Assembly (NCBI GenBank): GCA_015345905.1
Contig: JADDTR010000002.1
Coordinates: forward strand, 1,178,001-1,242,000
Length of the DNA: 64,000 nucleotides
Source: Aotearoamyces nothofagi
Taxonomy: Eukaryota; Ascomycota; Leotiomycetes; Leotiales; Tympanidaceae
Reading direction: 5' to 3'
In this document: positions 46,223 to 57,315 of the stretch, piece after piece
Layout: every line of letters begins with the position of its first letter
How positions within the stretch are numbered: position 1 is the stretch's first letter
Notes under the pieces: generated by a model
Seen by the model: the letters and a program-made list of their open reading frames with translations, nothing else
Told to the model about the DNA's origin: nothing
The model's database searches: none
Made by a program: the position numbers and the translations under genes

Positions 46223-49177
46223 TTAAAAGCCTCCACTCTGCTGATGTCCACTCTTTAAAACATTGTCGACCCCATCAACGGCATCTCGCGGGGAAGATAT
46301 TGATTTGCGGAGCTTCTCGCTCCGTCGTTCCCTTCTTTTTTCACTCATTCGCCGCGTCATACCCTTTAGACCAACCCATTGCACATGAAAGCCGCCAACG
46401 CCACTATCGTCTGAATATGAAGTATAACATGGCCGACCATCTGAAATAGCCCGGCGAATGCTGTCACTACTACCACGATGCTTGACAACTCTAAGATTTC
46501 CACTTCCTGTTCGACGAACGGTGCGACGTTCAGTCCAATAAGGTGCATTTTGAGGATCATCGCGAATTGGCAGTATTGCAAAGGTCCGCTTGAGGCTACC
46601 GCTAAGACTTCGCTTTGGCAGTCCTGGACGATTGTCAATGGGTGGGTATAGGTCATGTTCATGATAATCGTAGTAATCATCATCGTCCAAGTCATCCCAA
46701 AACCGTGTTGGTCGCCAAAACGGATGCAACTTCGAGACGTCCGCAGGCTGTTCAGATACAGATGGATACAAAGTGCTAGGATTAGCTTTACCTCTTGATG
46801 TCTGGGTGCTGCCATCAACAAGATCTTTGTTTTTGAGAGAAAAAGCGCGCGTAATAATCGACTCGGAATGTCGGCGGTTGCTCAGAGCGCGGCGTATCAA
46901 AGACAGACCACGTTTAGGCGTCCCTCCAGAAGTAGATGGTCGAGCATCTACATAGCCAAGCTGGCGATCTTCCTCCTGGGAGGGTGTCAAAGTATTCGGC
47001 GTTGGCGGAATAAACTTGATGGCAGGAGGCTGAGCAGGCGGCTGTGGCGGATCACGGGGATTTCTTAAAGGTGAATCTACCTCATCAATGTTCAGGATCG
47101 ATTGATTAGGAGTGGCTGGAACGTCATCTCTGTTGGTCGCCGCCGTCTGGTATAGGCTCGTATCAATAGCTTTTGGTGTTGGTTGGGCCTGTTGCTGCAC
47201 AACAAGAACTGACTTGTTCTGGTGTGGATAAAGACTTACAGCCAAAGCTTCGGAGACCTCAGCTGCCGTTCCATTCGTTTCATAGGATGTCTGCGAGAAA
47301 GGTGTGTCCTGGTTTGTCAAACGAGTGCCAAACAACGGATCGCCATTGTGGTCTACACTCAGTTTATGTTCATGGCCATGTCGTAACACATCTTTATGCA
47401 AATCAGGGGATGTAACACTTTGGGCGGAATCCGCCTTGCTCGCCTCCACGGCCTGGATGGTGTTAAGTGCTTTAAGACTTTCGGCTGTAAGAGACCCGGC
47501 TCTGGAAGTATTCCTGCTCGTTGGAGCAGAGAGAGATGATCGGCGGGCTGGGATTTTAGGAGGGAAGTCAATAGTGCGCTGCGACTCTAGCGTGTGTACA
47601 GACTCAGATATGCTCTTCGCCTTGGTCTGAGGAATGTCGAAATATCCTAGGTCGTTGGTCCTGCCAGACTGTGACAGAGGAGCAGATCCAAGAGAGCCAC
47701 TATGTTTACTCCTCTTACTGCTCGTTGATCTCAAAGATGGTGTAGGTGCCACTGTTATGGAGGATTGACGTTGGGGAACTATCACGACTGGTATACCACC
47801 ATTTTTCCAAATATCTCGACGAGATTTCGCAATAGAAGAAGTACTTGTAGTTGTACTAGAGTGGATACTACGGTGCTTTCGGTCAGGGAGCTTAGCTTTG
47901 CTGCGATGCAGCCGATGCGAAGTATCACTAGAGCGGTTTATTTCGATCCCAGAGTCTTGAATAGATAGATCAGAGCTGAAATCGCGAAGACCGAGTCGTT
48001 TCTTAGAATGACGTAGCGTCTGTCGTCGTTGAGGTGGAGCCTCGAGAACCATTGCCTCAATTACCGTGGATCCTGATCTGGCAGACATGGTTGAGAAACG
48101 CTTGACGTCTGGTGTGGAGGGAGGTTGAGCGATAGCCATAGTGGGCCATCCGACGCCCTCTGGGAATGGGTTTGTTGGGGTTCTGTCTGATTCGCCCGTT
48201 CTCAATTGATCTGTAGAGGGGTTTTCGTCCAGCGAATATTCTCTGAGTAGTCTCGTGGCATTTGTTGGTGATACTGGATTGTCGTCGAACACCTCGTGAG
48301 TGGGGCTAATGCCAAACATATACGGTTTTTGTAATGGCCTCTTTCGCACCATTACATTCCTCATTAAATTGTCGTCCCATTCTCGCTCTACCTCGCTTAC
48401 TTCTCCAGCAGTCGGACTCCATTCCCCATCGAAAGTCTCAAATCTATGATTTCCATTACGTGGCAAATCATGGTGTTGTCCAGGACTCGGCGTGCCATCG
48501 ATATCCGATTCCAACCCGAGGCCTAACCCAACCTCGCGGGCACTAGAGGGTTCCACGACCCGTTGTGGAATATCATCCTCTGAAGGCCGGGAGGATGGTA
48601 GAAGGGGTCTAATAGTAGACAGCTCATCTTCGTCTGATGAATACTGGTTCTCGCGTGCAGTCTTGAACGAGTCGGTGCGCGACGAAGGATATCGATCGCG
48701 AGCCGGAGGTTTTGACGCTACTAGCCTTTTTGCATTCCGGGGAGGGGTAACTTCGGGAGTCGGTGGACTCCGCTGGTATGTTGGCGTAGTAGGTATAGAT
48801 GGAGGCCTCACAACATTGCTGCGAGCTGCACTGTACTCACTCATCGTGTTCCCGTTGGACGATTGCCTAGAGTGAGTAGGCGGAGTTGGAGGGAGATCTG
48901 GGGCCCCTATTTTCTTCGACGTATGCTTCAGTGTACGAGGACTAGATGTCTGTGATGTGGGAGTCGAAATGATTCCGGTATCGATGGTCAGAATTCGAGA
49001 GTTCGACGGTGGAGGTGAAGGATATAATTCTGGTAAAGGCTCTTCCTGCGGACGTGGTAGATTCTTGTGTCGTCTCAGCAAGCTCGAACTGACCCCATAG
49101 GAGCCAGCGGTGGAGCCTCCAAGCTCTCTAGCCGGCATCCTGAGCTGTGCAGGCCACTTCGTCTGTGTAAGGAGCAT
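46223..49177 (-). CDS. Large intrinsically disordered fungal protein, function unknown
   Basis: Single uninterrupted frame of 984 aa on the minus strand, beginning at an ATG (MLLTQTKWPAQLRMPAREL). Nearly the whole protein is Ser/Pro/Thr/Arg-rich and disordered, with many SP/TP sites that suggest phosphorylation. Better ordered or conserved-looking segments are EREWDDNLMRNVMVRKRPLQ (about residue 255-280) and the C-terminal 150 residues. There, KLHPFWRPTRFWDDLDDDDY is followed by an acidic Tyr-rich stretch, then basic sequence (TERRTVRRTGSGNLRVV; RRMSEKRRERRSEKLRKS). I do not recognise a named domain. The length of the open frame and codon evenness make it clearly a gene. Confidence 0.85.
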   Translation of the reverse strand: MLLTQTKWPAQLRMPARELGGSTAGSYGVSSSLLRRHKNLPRPQEEPLPELYPSPPPSNSRILTIDTGIISTPTSQTSSPRTLKHTSKKIGAPDLPPTPPTHSRQSSNGNTMSEYSAARSNVVRPPSIPTTPTYQRSPPTPEVTPPRNAKRLVASKPPARDRYPSSRTDSFKTARENQYSSDEDELSTIRPLLPSSRPSEDDIPQRVVEPSSAREVGLGLGLESDIDGTPSPGQHHDLPRNGNHRFETFDGEWSPTAGEVSEVEREWDDNLMRNVMVRKRPLQKPYMFGISPTHEVFDDNPVSPTNATRLLREYSLDENPSTDQLRTGESDRTPTNPFPEGVGWPTMAIAQPPSTPDVKRFSTMSARSGSTVIEAMVLEAPPQRRQTLRHSKKRLGLRDFSSDLSIQDSGIEINRSSDTSHRLHRSKAKLPDRKHRSIHSSTTTSTSSIAKSRRDIWKNGGIPVVIVPQRQSSITVAPTPSLRSTSSKRSKHSGSLGSAPLSQSGRTNDLGYFDIPQTKAKSISESVHTLESQRTIDFPPKIPARRSSLSAPTSRNTSRAGSLTAESLKALNTIQAVEASKADSAQSVTSPDLHKDVLRHGHEHKLSVDHNGDPLFGTRLTNQDTPFSQTSYETNGTAAEVSEALAVSLYPHQNKSVLVVQQQAQPTPKAIDTSLYQTAATNRDDVPATPNQSILNIDEVDSPLRNPRDPPQPPAQPPAIKFIPPTPNTLTPSQEEDRQLGYVDARPSTSGGTPKRGLSLIRRALSNRRHSESIITRAFSLKNKDLVDGSTQTSRGKANPSTLYPSVSEQPADVSKLHPFWRPTRFWDDLDDDDYYDYHEHDLYPPIDNRPGLPKRSLSGSLKRTFAILPIRDDPQNAPYWTERRTVRRTGSGNLRVVKHRGSSDSIRRAISDGRPCYTSYSDDSGVGGFHVQWVGLKGMTRRMSEKRRERRSEKLRKSISSPRDAVDGVDNVLKSGHQQSGGF

Positions 49178-50231
49178 TCGCAGAGGACTTGCTATCTAAC
49201 CCAGTATGTTGTAAATTGCTCGTAATTCATAGTCCAACTTCAAGAACAGCAGCTCGTATCATATCTTGGAATAGTGTTGCAATATATGGCACCCCGACGA
49301 TATTATTTCTGGGGGAAGGGGGGAATTGTCGTTGGTGTTGCACCTCGTCGTCTGTCGAACGTTGCTACTGGCGTTAATATGACGCGTGGGTGATGCGCGG
49401 GGTCGAGAATGAGTGAATGGGGAAATAAAGGAAGGCAGACGGATCGCTCCAGCTTGTAGTTCTCTAACGGATGAAGATGCAATACGCCGCGGAGTCGAGA
49501 ATGGGCGGATATGCCAACGGGACGCAGGCAGGAAGCAGGAAGCAGGATGGAGGATGCAGCATGCAGCATGCAAGAAGCCTCCCAATCCAGCGGGCGCAAG
49601 GGGCTTGGAAAGGAGAACGCCAGAAGAGAGGATGGTCGTGGTCGCGCTCAGTCACAGATGATTCACCGTCGTCGCTACTGTGGTCTAATGTAAGGAAGGA
49701 ATGATGGAGGTGTCGTTGTCGTTGTCGTCGTCGCCGCCGCGGGAGCAGGAAAGAGGCTGGCGCAAAGTATTCCGTAGCAAGTTGCAAGTAGGGGCGTCGG
49801 GACACTGGCGGGCGATGGCAATTGGGCAATGACGCTGCGCGACGAGCGGTGGCACAGGCCGGCTTCGCGAATCACAGGAGTCGCACGCCCCAGCAGGAGC
49901 CGAGAGGCAGAGCAGTGGCCCAGTGGCCCAGTAGAGGACGAAGCCGAGCCGATGCAGCAAATCTCATGCATCCAAGTCTGCGCGGTCTGCGACATCTCTG
50001 CAGCATCTACGAATTGGGGGGAGGGGATGGGTGGACGGGCAGGAATGAGTCGATCTCATCGTGACAGCCCCTACGTAAGACATCCCCAATCGTACCGTCG
50101 CCAGGCGTCTTTTGCGTCTTTTGCTTGCGCACACATTGTCCTGACAGGCAAGGAAAGCAGACAGCGGACAGCTGAGAGCTTGCACGGTGCCAGCCAGCCC
50201 GGACGGCGGAGATACTTTGGGTTTCACTTGG

Positions 50232-50260
50232 CTGTACTGTACTGTACTGTACTGTACTGT
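50232..50260. repeat. Tandem CTGTA array (about 6 copies)
   Basis: Head-to-tail copies of CTGTA, which create TGTACTGTAC words like those scattered through the other intergenic islands. Confidence 0.9.
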
Positions 50261-50380
50261 CCGATACGATTCATACACTCTCGAAGTGGCACAGCCGTTT
50301 TAGATTGTGTGGCCCGAGAACCAAGGCATGATGATATGATATACAGTTGAGCCAGTCATTACGAGGGTTGCGAGTCTTGA

Positions 50381-50528
50381 CGAGGGAGGAGGAGGAGGAG
50401 GAGGAGAGGATGAGAGAAGAAGAGGCAATGAAGAGGTAAAGAAGAGGTGAAGAAGTGAAGATGTGGAGAGGTGGAGAGGTGAAGAGGACAAGAGGACAAG
50501 AAGTGAAGAGGTGAAGAGGCAAAGAGGC
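50381..50528 (+). repeat. Polypurine tract (GAGGAGG, GAAGAGGTG repeats)
   Basis: About 150 bp almost entirely A and G on the plus strand, beginning with a GGA array and continuing as imperfect AAGAGGTG units. A few T and C interrupt it. Confidence 0.8.
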
Positions 50529-51518
50529 TCTGTACAGCAGCAAGCAGGGAGTGGGGTACCGTGCCGTGCTAGATAGAGACGAATCCACAAAGAAGTCTCG
50601 TGACCCGCCAAATCCCCACGTGATACCTGATCAACCATTGGAGATCATCGGCTCTCCTCAGCTCAGCTCAGCTCAGCGCTGCACCACCTCGGGCCAGGAG
50701 GGGATATATAAGTATTGCATGCCGTATCTGAGAGTCCCTGCGCGATTGGCAACTCCGCTTCTGCCGCCGCTGCTCCTGTCAGGACAGGACCTCGCTCGTG
50801 GCTCTTCCGCCCAGACCGCTGGATCAGTTGATGGCAAGCATGGCAAAGGCAATGCCCGCTACTGTAGTGATACGAGACGTGATAGACTGTAGTCATCAAT
50901 GTTACAAAGCGCCAGACCTCCAGGACCCTGTTGTGCCTGGCGATGACTTACTGCTTTTACAACTGCTACTCTCACTCGTCGCACTACTATGCCCTTATCA
51001 GCACGTAAGCCGCGGGGAGCACCTCTACGCTCTACGAACAGACAGGACCTACCCAAGGTAGGTAAGTAGACACGATAGATGGCAGATGGCACGCCCGCCT
51101 GTAGCCTCTCGCTGAGGCGGTGCCTGCGCTGTAGCACCGTGCGGCAGCGGGAGCTCTTATCTATTGCCGATAGCCCACGCCAAAGCGTGCCCTGGGCTCC
51201 AATGTCCCAGCGGGCGACTTGCCCACTTACCTAACAGATAACAGCACACTGCCGTACACAGTGGCATCCAGTACCTGCAGCGTCCCTGGCAGACCCGGCC
51301 TCCAGTACATGGCACGCACCGTGGGTAGGTCGTTATAGAGCCCTTCGATAATGCTACTGTACCTAGGTAGAAAGAAGGGCGGAGCCCAGTCTATGACATC
51401 GGCTGTGGGCACCGCTGCTGGCAGGCTATTGCTATCCCATGGTGTCCATATATAGAATGAGCCCTTGCCCATCGTTCTGATTGCTTCCTACTCTTCATCT
51501 ACACTGCTGCTGACCATC

Positions 51519-53067
51519 ATGTTCACTAATATCGTCGCCGTTGCGGTCTTGGCTGCCGGCGTGCTTGCTCACGGTGACCACGCTGACCAGACACCCATTG
51601 CCGGACCTCACAAGAGCCTATGGTAATGATGACTGAGGGCCATTTTTGAGCTGTAAATGCTAATGCGAGTAGGTATAACACTCTTCCTGGTGATGGAGGA
51701 ACCCAGGTAAGCAATTACCATCGTAGGATTTCGCAATGGACAATGTCCTCATGATATGATATCTAGGCCGACTCCGTCTTCTCTGGAATCTCAACCTTTG
51801 GCCGTCTGCCATACTTCCCTTGTCTAGCAAGTGATGAGGTTAAGTTTGATATTGCCTTTATCGGTATGTCTTTTGAGCTTTATGTCAATTTCTAACCATG
51901 CTAAAGTTTCAAAGGTGCCCCATTCGACACTGGAACTTCATACAGACCCGGCGCACGTTTTGGCCCTTCTGGCATCCGTCAAGGCTCCCGACGTCTCAAT
52001 CTCTAGTAGGTCTCTAAAGCACCAGTTAATGACCCCTAGCCCTATTAGAACATAATCTCATTGAATTGTGCTTCAGCGGTGGATATAACGTGCCGCTAGC
52101 TACCAACCCATTTAACAGCTGGGCAACAATTCTTGATTGCGGAGACATCCCGGTAACTTCGTAAGTTCTTCATTTCTGCAAGCCATAAATCTGGTAACTC
52201 GCACTTACGTTCCTTTTTGAAAAGATACGATAATACTTGGGCACTGAGTCAAATCGAGGAAGGCCACAACGCACTTCTGTCTCGCGCTCCAGCAACGGAC
52301 GCAAAAGAGAAGGGTCCAGCTCTGCACGGCAAGACCCTTCCCCGTATCATCACCCTCGGAGGAGACCATACCATTACTCTACCTCTGCTGCGCTCCATCA
52401 ACCGTGCGTATGGCCCTATTTCCGTCATCCATTTCGACTCCCATCTCGACACATGGAAACCAAAGGTCTTCGGTGGTTCTCCCTCAAAGGTTGCTTCGAT
52501 CAACCACGGCACATACTTCTATCATGCGGCACAGGAAGGTCTTTTGGCGAACGATACCAATATCCATGCCGGTATTCGCACAACACTGAGTGGTCCCAGT
52601 GATTATGAGAACGATGGATATTGCGGTTTCGAGATCGTAGAGGCGAGGGAGATTGATACAATTGGCATTGATGGTATCATCAAGAAGATCAAGGACCGCG
52701 TTGGCACTACCAAGCCAGTTTATCTATCAATTGACATTGATACTCTTGATCCAGCTTGTAAGTTGACTCAATATCCACCAATTCCCGAGTCTGGAAGCTG
52801 ACAAATTCCTCTACAGTTGCACCTGCAACCGGTACCCCGGAGACTGGCGGCTGGTCTACACGTGAGCTCCGAACCATCATCCGTGGCCTTGAGGGCATCA
52901 ACCTCATCGCTGCCGACATCGTTGAAGTTGCGCCTGCCTATGACACTAACGCCGAGCACACTACAATGGCAGCTGCCGACACTCTTTACGAGGTAATGAG
53001 CTTGATGGTCAAGAAAGGACCTCTGAGCAAGATGTTAGAAGTGGATGCGGGGACAGACTTGAAGTAG
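51519..53067 (+). CDS. Secreted agmatinase-like ureohydrolase
   Basis: Manganese ureohydrolase family (arginase/agmatinase); the closest type splits agmatine to putrescine and urea. Seven exons: 51519-51622, 51673-51706, 51767-51863, 51915-52005, 52077-52160, 52225-52757 and 52817-53067 (397 aa). The N-terminus is a signal peptide ([17 protein letters not shown]), so the product is probably secreted or vacuolar. All six metal ligands are present: GGDH (His185), HFDSHLD (Asp208, His210, Asp212) and SIDIDTLD (Asp307, Asp309). [20 protein letters not shown] is the family N-terminal hallmark. An Ala-to-Ser change in HFDxHLD is the only departure noticed. Substrate is not proved by sequence. It is convergent with a PLP decarboxylase. 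Confidence 0.92.
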
Positions 53068-53589
53068 AGATGTACACAGATTCAAACGCGTCTCTTGGGG
53101 AAGTGAGAGGTGTTTCGTGATGAGTGATGAGGCATGAGGCGTGAGGCGTGAGGCGAGACGTGCTGCATAGAATAGGCGACTGGATCATGGAATCGAATGT
53201 AGCACGGAGTAGAAAAGTAGGCAAAAGAATCATTGTCATCTCAACATGCAATAAGATATAAGACCGAGCGTCAAAGTAGTGCTCCCGTCCATTCTCGCTG
53301 CTCTATGGCATGATTGATAGATTCTCGTTTCCCTCGCACCACCAGATCCGAGTACCTGGGACGCGGCACCCACTGATACCCAATGACGGGATCCAGAGAC
53401 AAGACCCGAGTTCAGCTAGTCCCTGTCTCCCGGCGTAATCTATGACAGGCTTCCCACCCCGTCCTTAACTTCCCGCGTCACAACCTCACCATTGGGAATC
53501 CGTCTCCGCCCGTAAGTTACTTGTTGCTTGCGGGGCGTGCTTGCGTATATCTTGATAGGCTAGTTATAGCTTTTACTAACCAAAAATAG
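53068..53589. other. Convergent 3' intergenic region
   Basis: 522 bp between agmatinase and decarboxylase ends. It includes imperfect ATGAGGC/GTGAGGC repeats at about 53125-53155. No gene seen. Confidence 0.5.
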
Positions 53590-55185
53590 CTATAATAGAG
53601 CTGCTTCCAACACTTCCCTTATAATTCGTAAATCACGCTGCACGTCTACTTTCCATGTGCTGACGGCGATCCTACACGCTGGCCTGCCTTTCCACGCTGT
53701 GCCCGAGACGTAAATCTTTCCGCTGCAATTAATTCGCTCTACAAGGGCCTCATTGACAGCCTCGTCTTTCGCTCCGAAGAGGACAATGATGCCCGTTTCT
53801 TCATATCCCGTCTCTTTCCTAGCAGGAAAAAGGTCATATCCGCTGTGCTCATCTACAAATGCTGCCACTGCTCGGGCGAGAAGAACCTGGCGTGCAAAGA
53901 CGTGACTCAACCCTTCTTTTCCGTACGCGAGGAGCACGGCATAGACAGGCAGGGCGCGAAAACGTCGTGAGTTCTCGATGCCAATGTTGAGTGGGGACGG
54001 GATACTAGATGCGAACGTACTGGTGAGGTAGGCTGCGTTGGGATTGCGGAAGACGGACGAGAGCGTGGAGGAGGATCGGGTGAAGAAGAAGGCACAGTCA
54101 TATGGGACGTTAAGGCATTTGTGACCGTCGCCGCCGATGGAATCGGCGAGGGAGATACCTTCGCAACCTTGACGGAGGAGGGCAAATTCAGGGGCTGAAG
54201 GAAGGGCGCGAGAGAATAGTCCAAATGCTTCAGGGATGTTAAAATGTGTAAATGAGTGCCCCGCACGTGGCAGGGAACATCGTGACTTGACAGAAGATCG
54301 AGAATGAAAGTAAAATAGTGGTCACTTACCACCGTCAACATGCAACCATGCTCCATATTTATCACACAGGTCCCTCAATAGCTTCATTTCCTCAAAGCTG
54401 TCAGTAGGAAAACGTCCTGTATTTACCTCTCCACAAGAAACAGCAACAATACTCGCCGTTCTTGCTTTCTTCAATTCATCTTCAAGCTTCTCAAAATCAA
54501 ATCTCCACGGCGTGTCGGCTGAGCCAACATCCTTCACAGCCTTCCGTCCCAAGCCTACAATACTCGCAACTTTAGACAAGGAGCTATGCCCCATTGTTGT
54601 CAAAACTTGGAAATTATCAACACGTGCTATTCTGCATGCTTCCAGGATTCCTAATTCGCCGACACCGTTGTCGTCTTCGTTGTTTCCGCCGTTTCTCAAA
54701 AGTCGCTTTTGTAGAACTGCCTCTCTACCACATGCCAGTCCGAGGAGATTACTAGCAGTTGCCCCTGTTGTAAAAGTCCTCCCATGCCACCCATCTCCTA
54801 GGTCTAATAACTCCACTAGTAATCCTAACGCCTTGTCTTCAACAGCCGTGCTTACGCTCTGCGTCGGTAGATGTACCTGGACATTTTGATCCCACGCGGT
54901 CACGATATTGTCAGCTACTTCAGCAATTGGTAGAACGCCGCCTGTCACAAAGCCATAATAGTTTGAAGAGAGCTTTGGACCATTGAACCCAGGAGCAATA
55001 TCTTGTAGGAGATGAGTCACAGTTGCTTCTTCGCCGATGCCTTTCAGCGAAAGATGCTCCGGCAACGAAGATGTCGACGCTCTCATGGCTGATAAGGATG
55101 GAAGAGCAGCTCCAGTGGCTGCGCGCAGTGCTTCCCTAACTTTGCTATAGGATGACTCGATTGAGAAAGGAGAAGTATGAGACAT
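53590..55185 (-). CDS. PLP-dependent decarboxylase (group II, aromatic amino acid / GAD-like fold)
   Basis: Two exons on the minus strand: 54330-55185 and 53590-54227 (497 aa), with a 102-bp intron that lies inside HVDGG|AFGLF. Motifs: NYYGFVTGGVLP and VSTAVEDKALGLLVELL at the N-side; FTTGATASNLLGLACGRE for phosphate/PLP contact; SCGEVNTGRFPTD; WLHVDGGAFG with the pyridine-N-binding Asp; and SIGGDGHKCLNVPYDCAFFF with the Schiff-base Lys about residue 322. The substrate cannot be read from sequence; tyrosine/DOPA, tryptophan, glutamate-like or diaminobutyrate are possible. No signal peptide. The next gene, convergent, is an agmatinase-like enzyme. Confidence 0.9.
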
Positions 55186-55982
55186 GACGCGAATCGAGAG
55201 AAGGAAAATGGCAAATTAGAAAGCGTAAACTTTTCGTTTTGAAATGTAAGATAGGGACTTAGAAGTCAGAGCAAGCTAGTAATTAAATAAAAGTAGCCAG
55301 CGTATTGAAAGAACTGCCTTAAATTCTTGTGGTAGATAGGTGTGGCTGCTAATCGTCAGATACCGATCACCGAAGGTGGTCGGCGTAAGCGTAGCTGTGC
55401 AGTCACGTGCAAATTAGTTTCAGCAGGGCTGCCCAGACAGAGGGAGAGCAGGTTCTAGACAAGGGAGCCAGGTGTAAACCCGAGCCAAAAAACCATCAGA
55501 GTCCCCATCCGGCGATATACAGTGCTCTGGTGGGTACGCCGGCGAGCGGTGGTAGCTTTTTCGGAGCTCGTCCCGAAGAGACGTATAAGCTTATCTTTCT
55601 AATGGCTATCGCTGCCGAAAGAAGTGGCCCGTCGGAGTACAGTACCTGGGTGCTGGCCAATCCTTATTTTGGGGGTTTCGAAGTAGAATTATTCGAGCAC
55701 GTTCCCCTCAGCGTTTACCTTCACTATCGGCAGGGAGGCTTGCTATTTCAGGAAAAGCCGCGGCAAATCCGAAGGCTGCCTTAGGTGGTTTATGTTTAAT
55801 ACCGTTCTCTATGTGCCCATCGCGTTTATCTTGGGCACTGTACAACCACTCCCAAGCCAAGTTGTTCACCAAGTTAGGTTCACCTCTTTCACTCTCCTCT
55901 CACCTCTACATCTATGCCTTTGAGCGTTGGCCAGAACTTAGGGGACGGAACGCCTCCCATAAACTTCTGGGCTCTCTGAAGA

Positions 55983-56397
55983 ATGCTTCGGTTTTCAAGC
56001 GATATCAATCCAAATAGCATGCTGATCTCTGACATTGAGACCTCTACTATATTTGGTGCCTCGGACAAAGTCGTAGAAGGGTTGACTGAATCGCGGTGTA
56101 TCGCAAAGATCAAACGATTAGTGGGACCGCTCAGCCCTCCTGTCCAACCTGAGTATATTGATGAATTTGAAGCGGCTGATGTTCTGGAATCCGAAACGTT
56201 TCAGAGCTCCGAAATGACTGAACCGGGAAAAATTCTTCACTACAGAGACACTGCGACCGGAGCTTGAGGGATTGCCAGCTGAGCCAGTCTCAAAGGAGTG
56301 TATAGATTTCATAGGATCGCTATTGGTTATAGATCATACAAGAAGGCCTTCGGCAAGGAAAGCGCTCAACCATCCATTCATCACTGAGATGAAATGA
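55983..56397 (+). pseudogene. Decayed protein-kinase C-terminal fragment
   Basis: The sequence SSDINPNSMLISDI resembles a kinase catalytic loop (HRDIxPxNMLI) in which the His-Arg has become Ser-Ser. Further on, RCIAKIKRLVGPLSPP and then, in a second frame, LEGLPAEPVSKECIDFIGSL and RPSARKALNHPFI match kinase subdomains X-XI. The frame changes by one base near 56245-56260 (a TGA ends the first frame at 56267), and the DFG/activation segment is missing or unrecognisable. No N-lobe is found upstream. So this is a broken fragment of a host-type kinase, not a working gene. An unrecognised intron could in principle hide the frame change, but the lost HRD argues against function. Confidence 0.65.
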
Positions 56398-56866
56398 AGC
56401 TAGTTGTAGGTGACTTTATCTACCAAGTAGTTCTACTCATGATGAAACTGTCCAAAACCCCGAGGCCTCCTTTCCGGCAGGTGCATACCCATCGTTCTAT
56501 CGCCCATTGCACGGATCTGTTGCGCCAGGTAAGCTTTTTGATAGACAGCACTACGTCCAGAATCGGTAGTATAGAGGCCAGGCGTTTCAGATAAGAAAAG
56601 GCAGTCCCTATAATATTTTCGCGAAGTAGTACGATTATGTCATTCTGCAACCGGCAGATTTCTCTGGTACAGTACAAATCTGGATTCGGGGTATAGAAAT
56701 GTGAGATACTTTGTGCCATCGTAGCTCGGCACGATTGCGATAGCCACTCTTCGCTCTTCACCAGCCATGCCATGCCATGCCTGCTGGATAATACCACTAG
56801 TTAACACGGTCTCCGGCCTCAGCGATGTCGCAGTAGTGGCTGGTAGCGGTGTATATACAAGTAGTG

Positions 56867-56894
56867 GGGTCGTAGGGTCGTAGGGTCGTAGGGT
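56867..56894. repeat. Tandem GGGTCGTA array (3 copies)
   Basis: Three and a half copies of the 8-bp unit GGGTCGTA. Confidence 0.85.
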
Positions 56895-57290
56895 AGTACT
56901 CTATCCCGCACAGTAAGCAAGGTAGCAAGGTAGCAAGGCAGGTAGGTGGTGAAAGAGTGTTCTGTAGGGAAGGTTAACTTCACCCGGGATAAGCGCCCAA
57001 GGCGCCTTTCCGAACGCCCCCAGCACCCATATCCAGTTGAGCATTACATGAATTGGCGGCGCTGTGCGCAAGTGCAGCCAGTTCACAGCACCTTCTCCGC
57101 AGCAATGCAGTAACGCAACGAGCGCACCTCGATCGTGTGCACCACCCACCGACCGGTCTCCTGGAATCCGGAAGTCTCGCTCTTCTCGCCCCTCCCCCCT
57201 CCTGCACGCACTGTACTGTACTGTCTGTCCTGAGCCTCCCATCCCGACTGTACCTTGCCTCCCTGGGGTCTCGACGAGCAGACCAACGCA

Positions 57291-57315
57291 GCCCAGCCCA
57301 GCCCAGCCCAGCCCA
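57291..57315. repeat. Tandem GCCCA array (5 copies)
   Basis: Five consecutive copies of GCCCA. Confidence 0.9.

Larger units (their letters stand above)
49178..51518. other. Gene-free GTAC- and repeat-rich island
   Basis: 2.3 kb without a supportable gene. It contains CTGTA and polypurine repeats listed separately, and AGCTC repeats at about 50657-50677. Many overlapping short frames occur on both strands, a sign of compositional bias rather than genes. The last 100-200 bp probably carries the agmatinase promoter. Confidence 0.5.

Noticed and set aside
49409-50350. Multiple overlapping frames of 80-170 codons
   Set aside because: Both strands are open at once, products are Arg/Ser/Cys-rich nonsense, and repeats underlie them.
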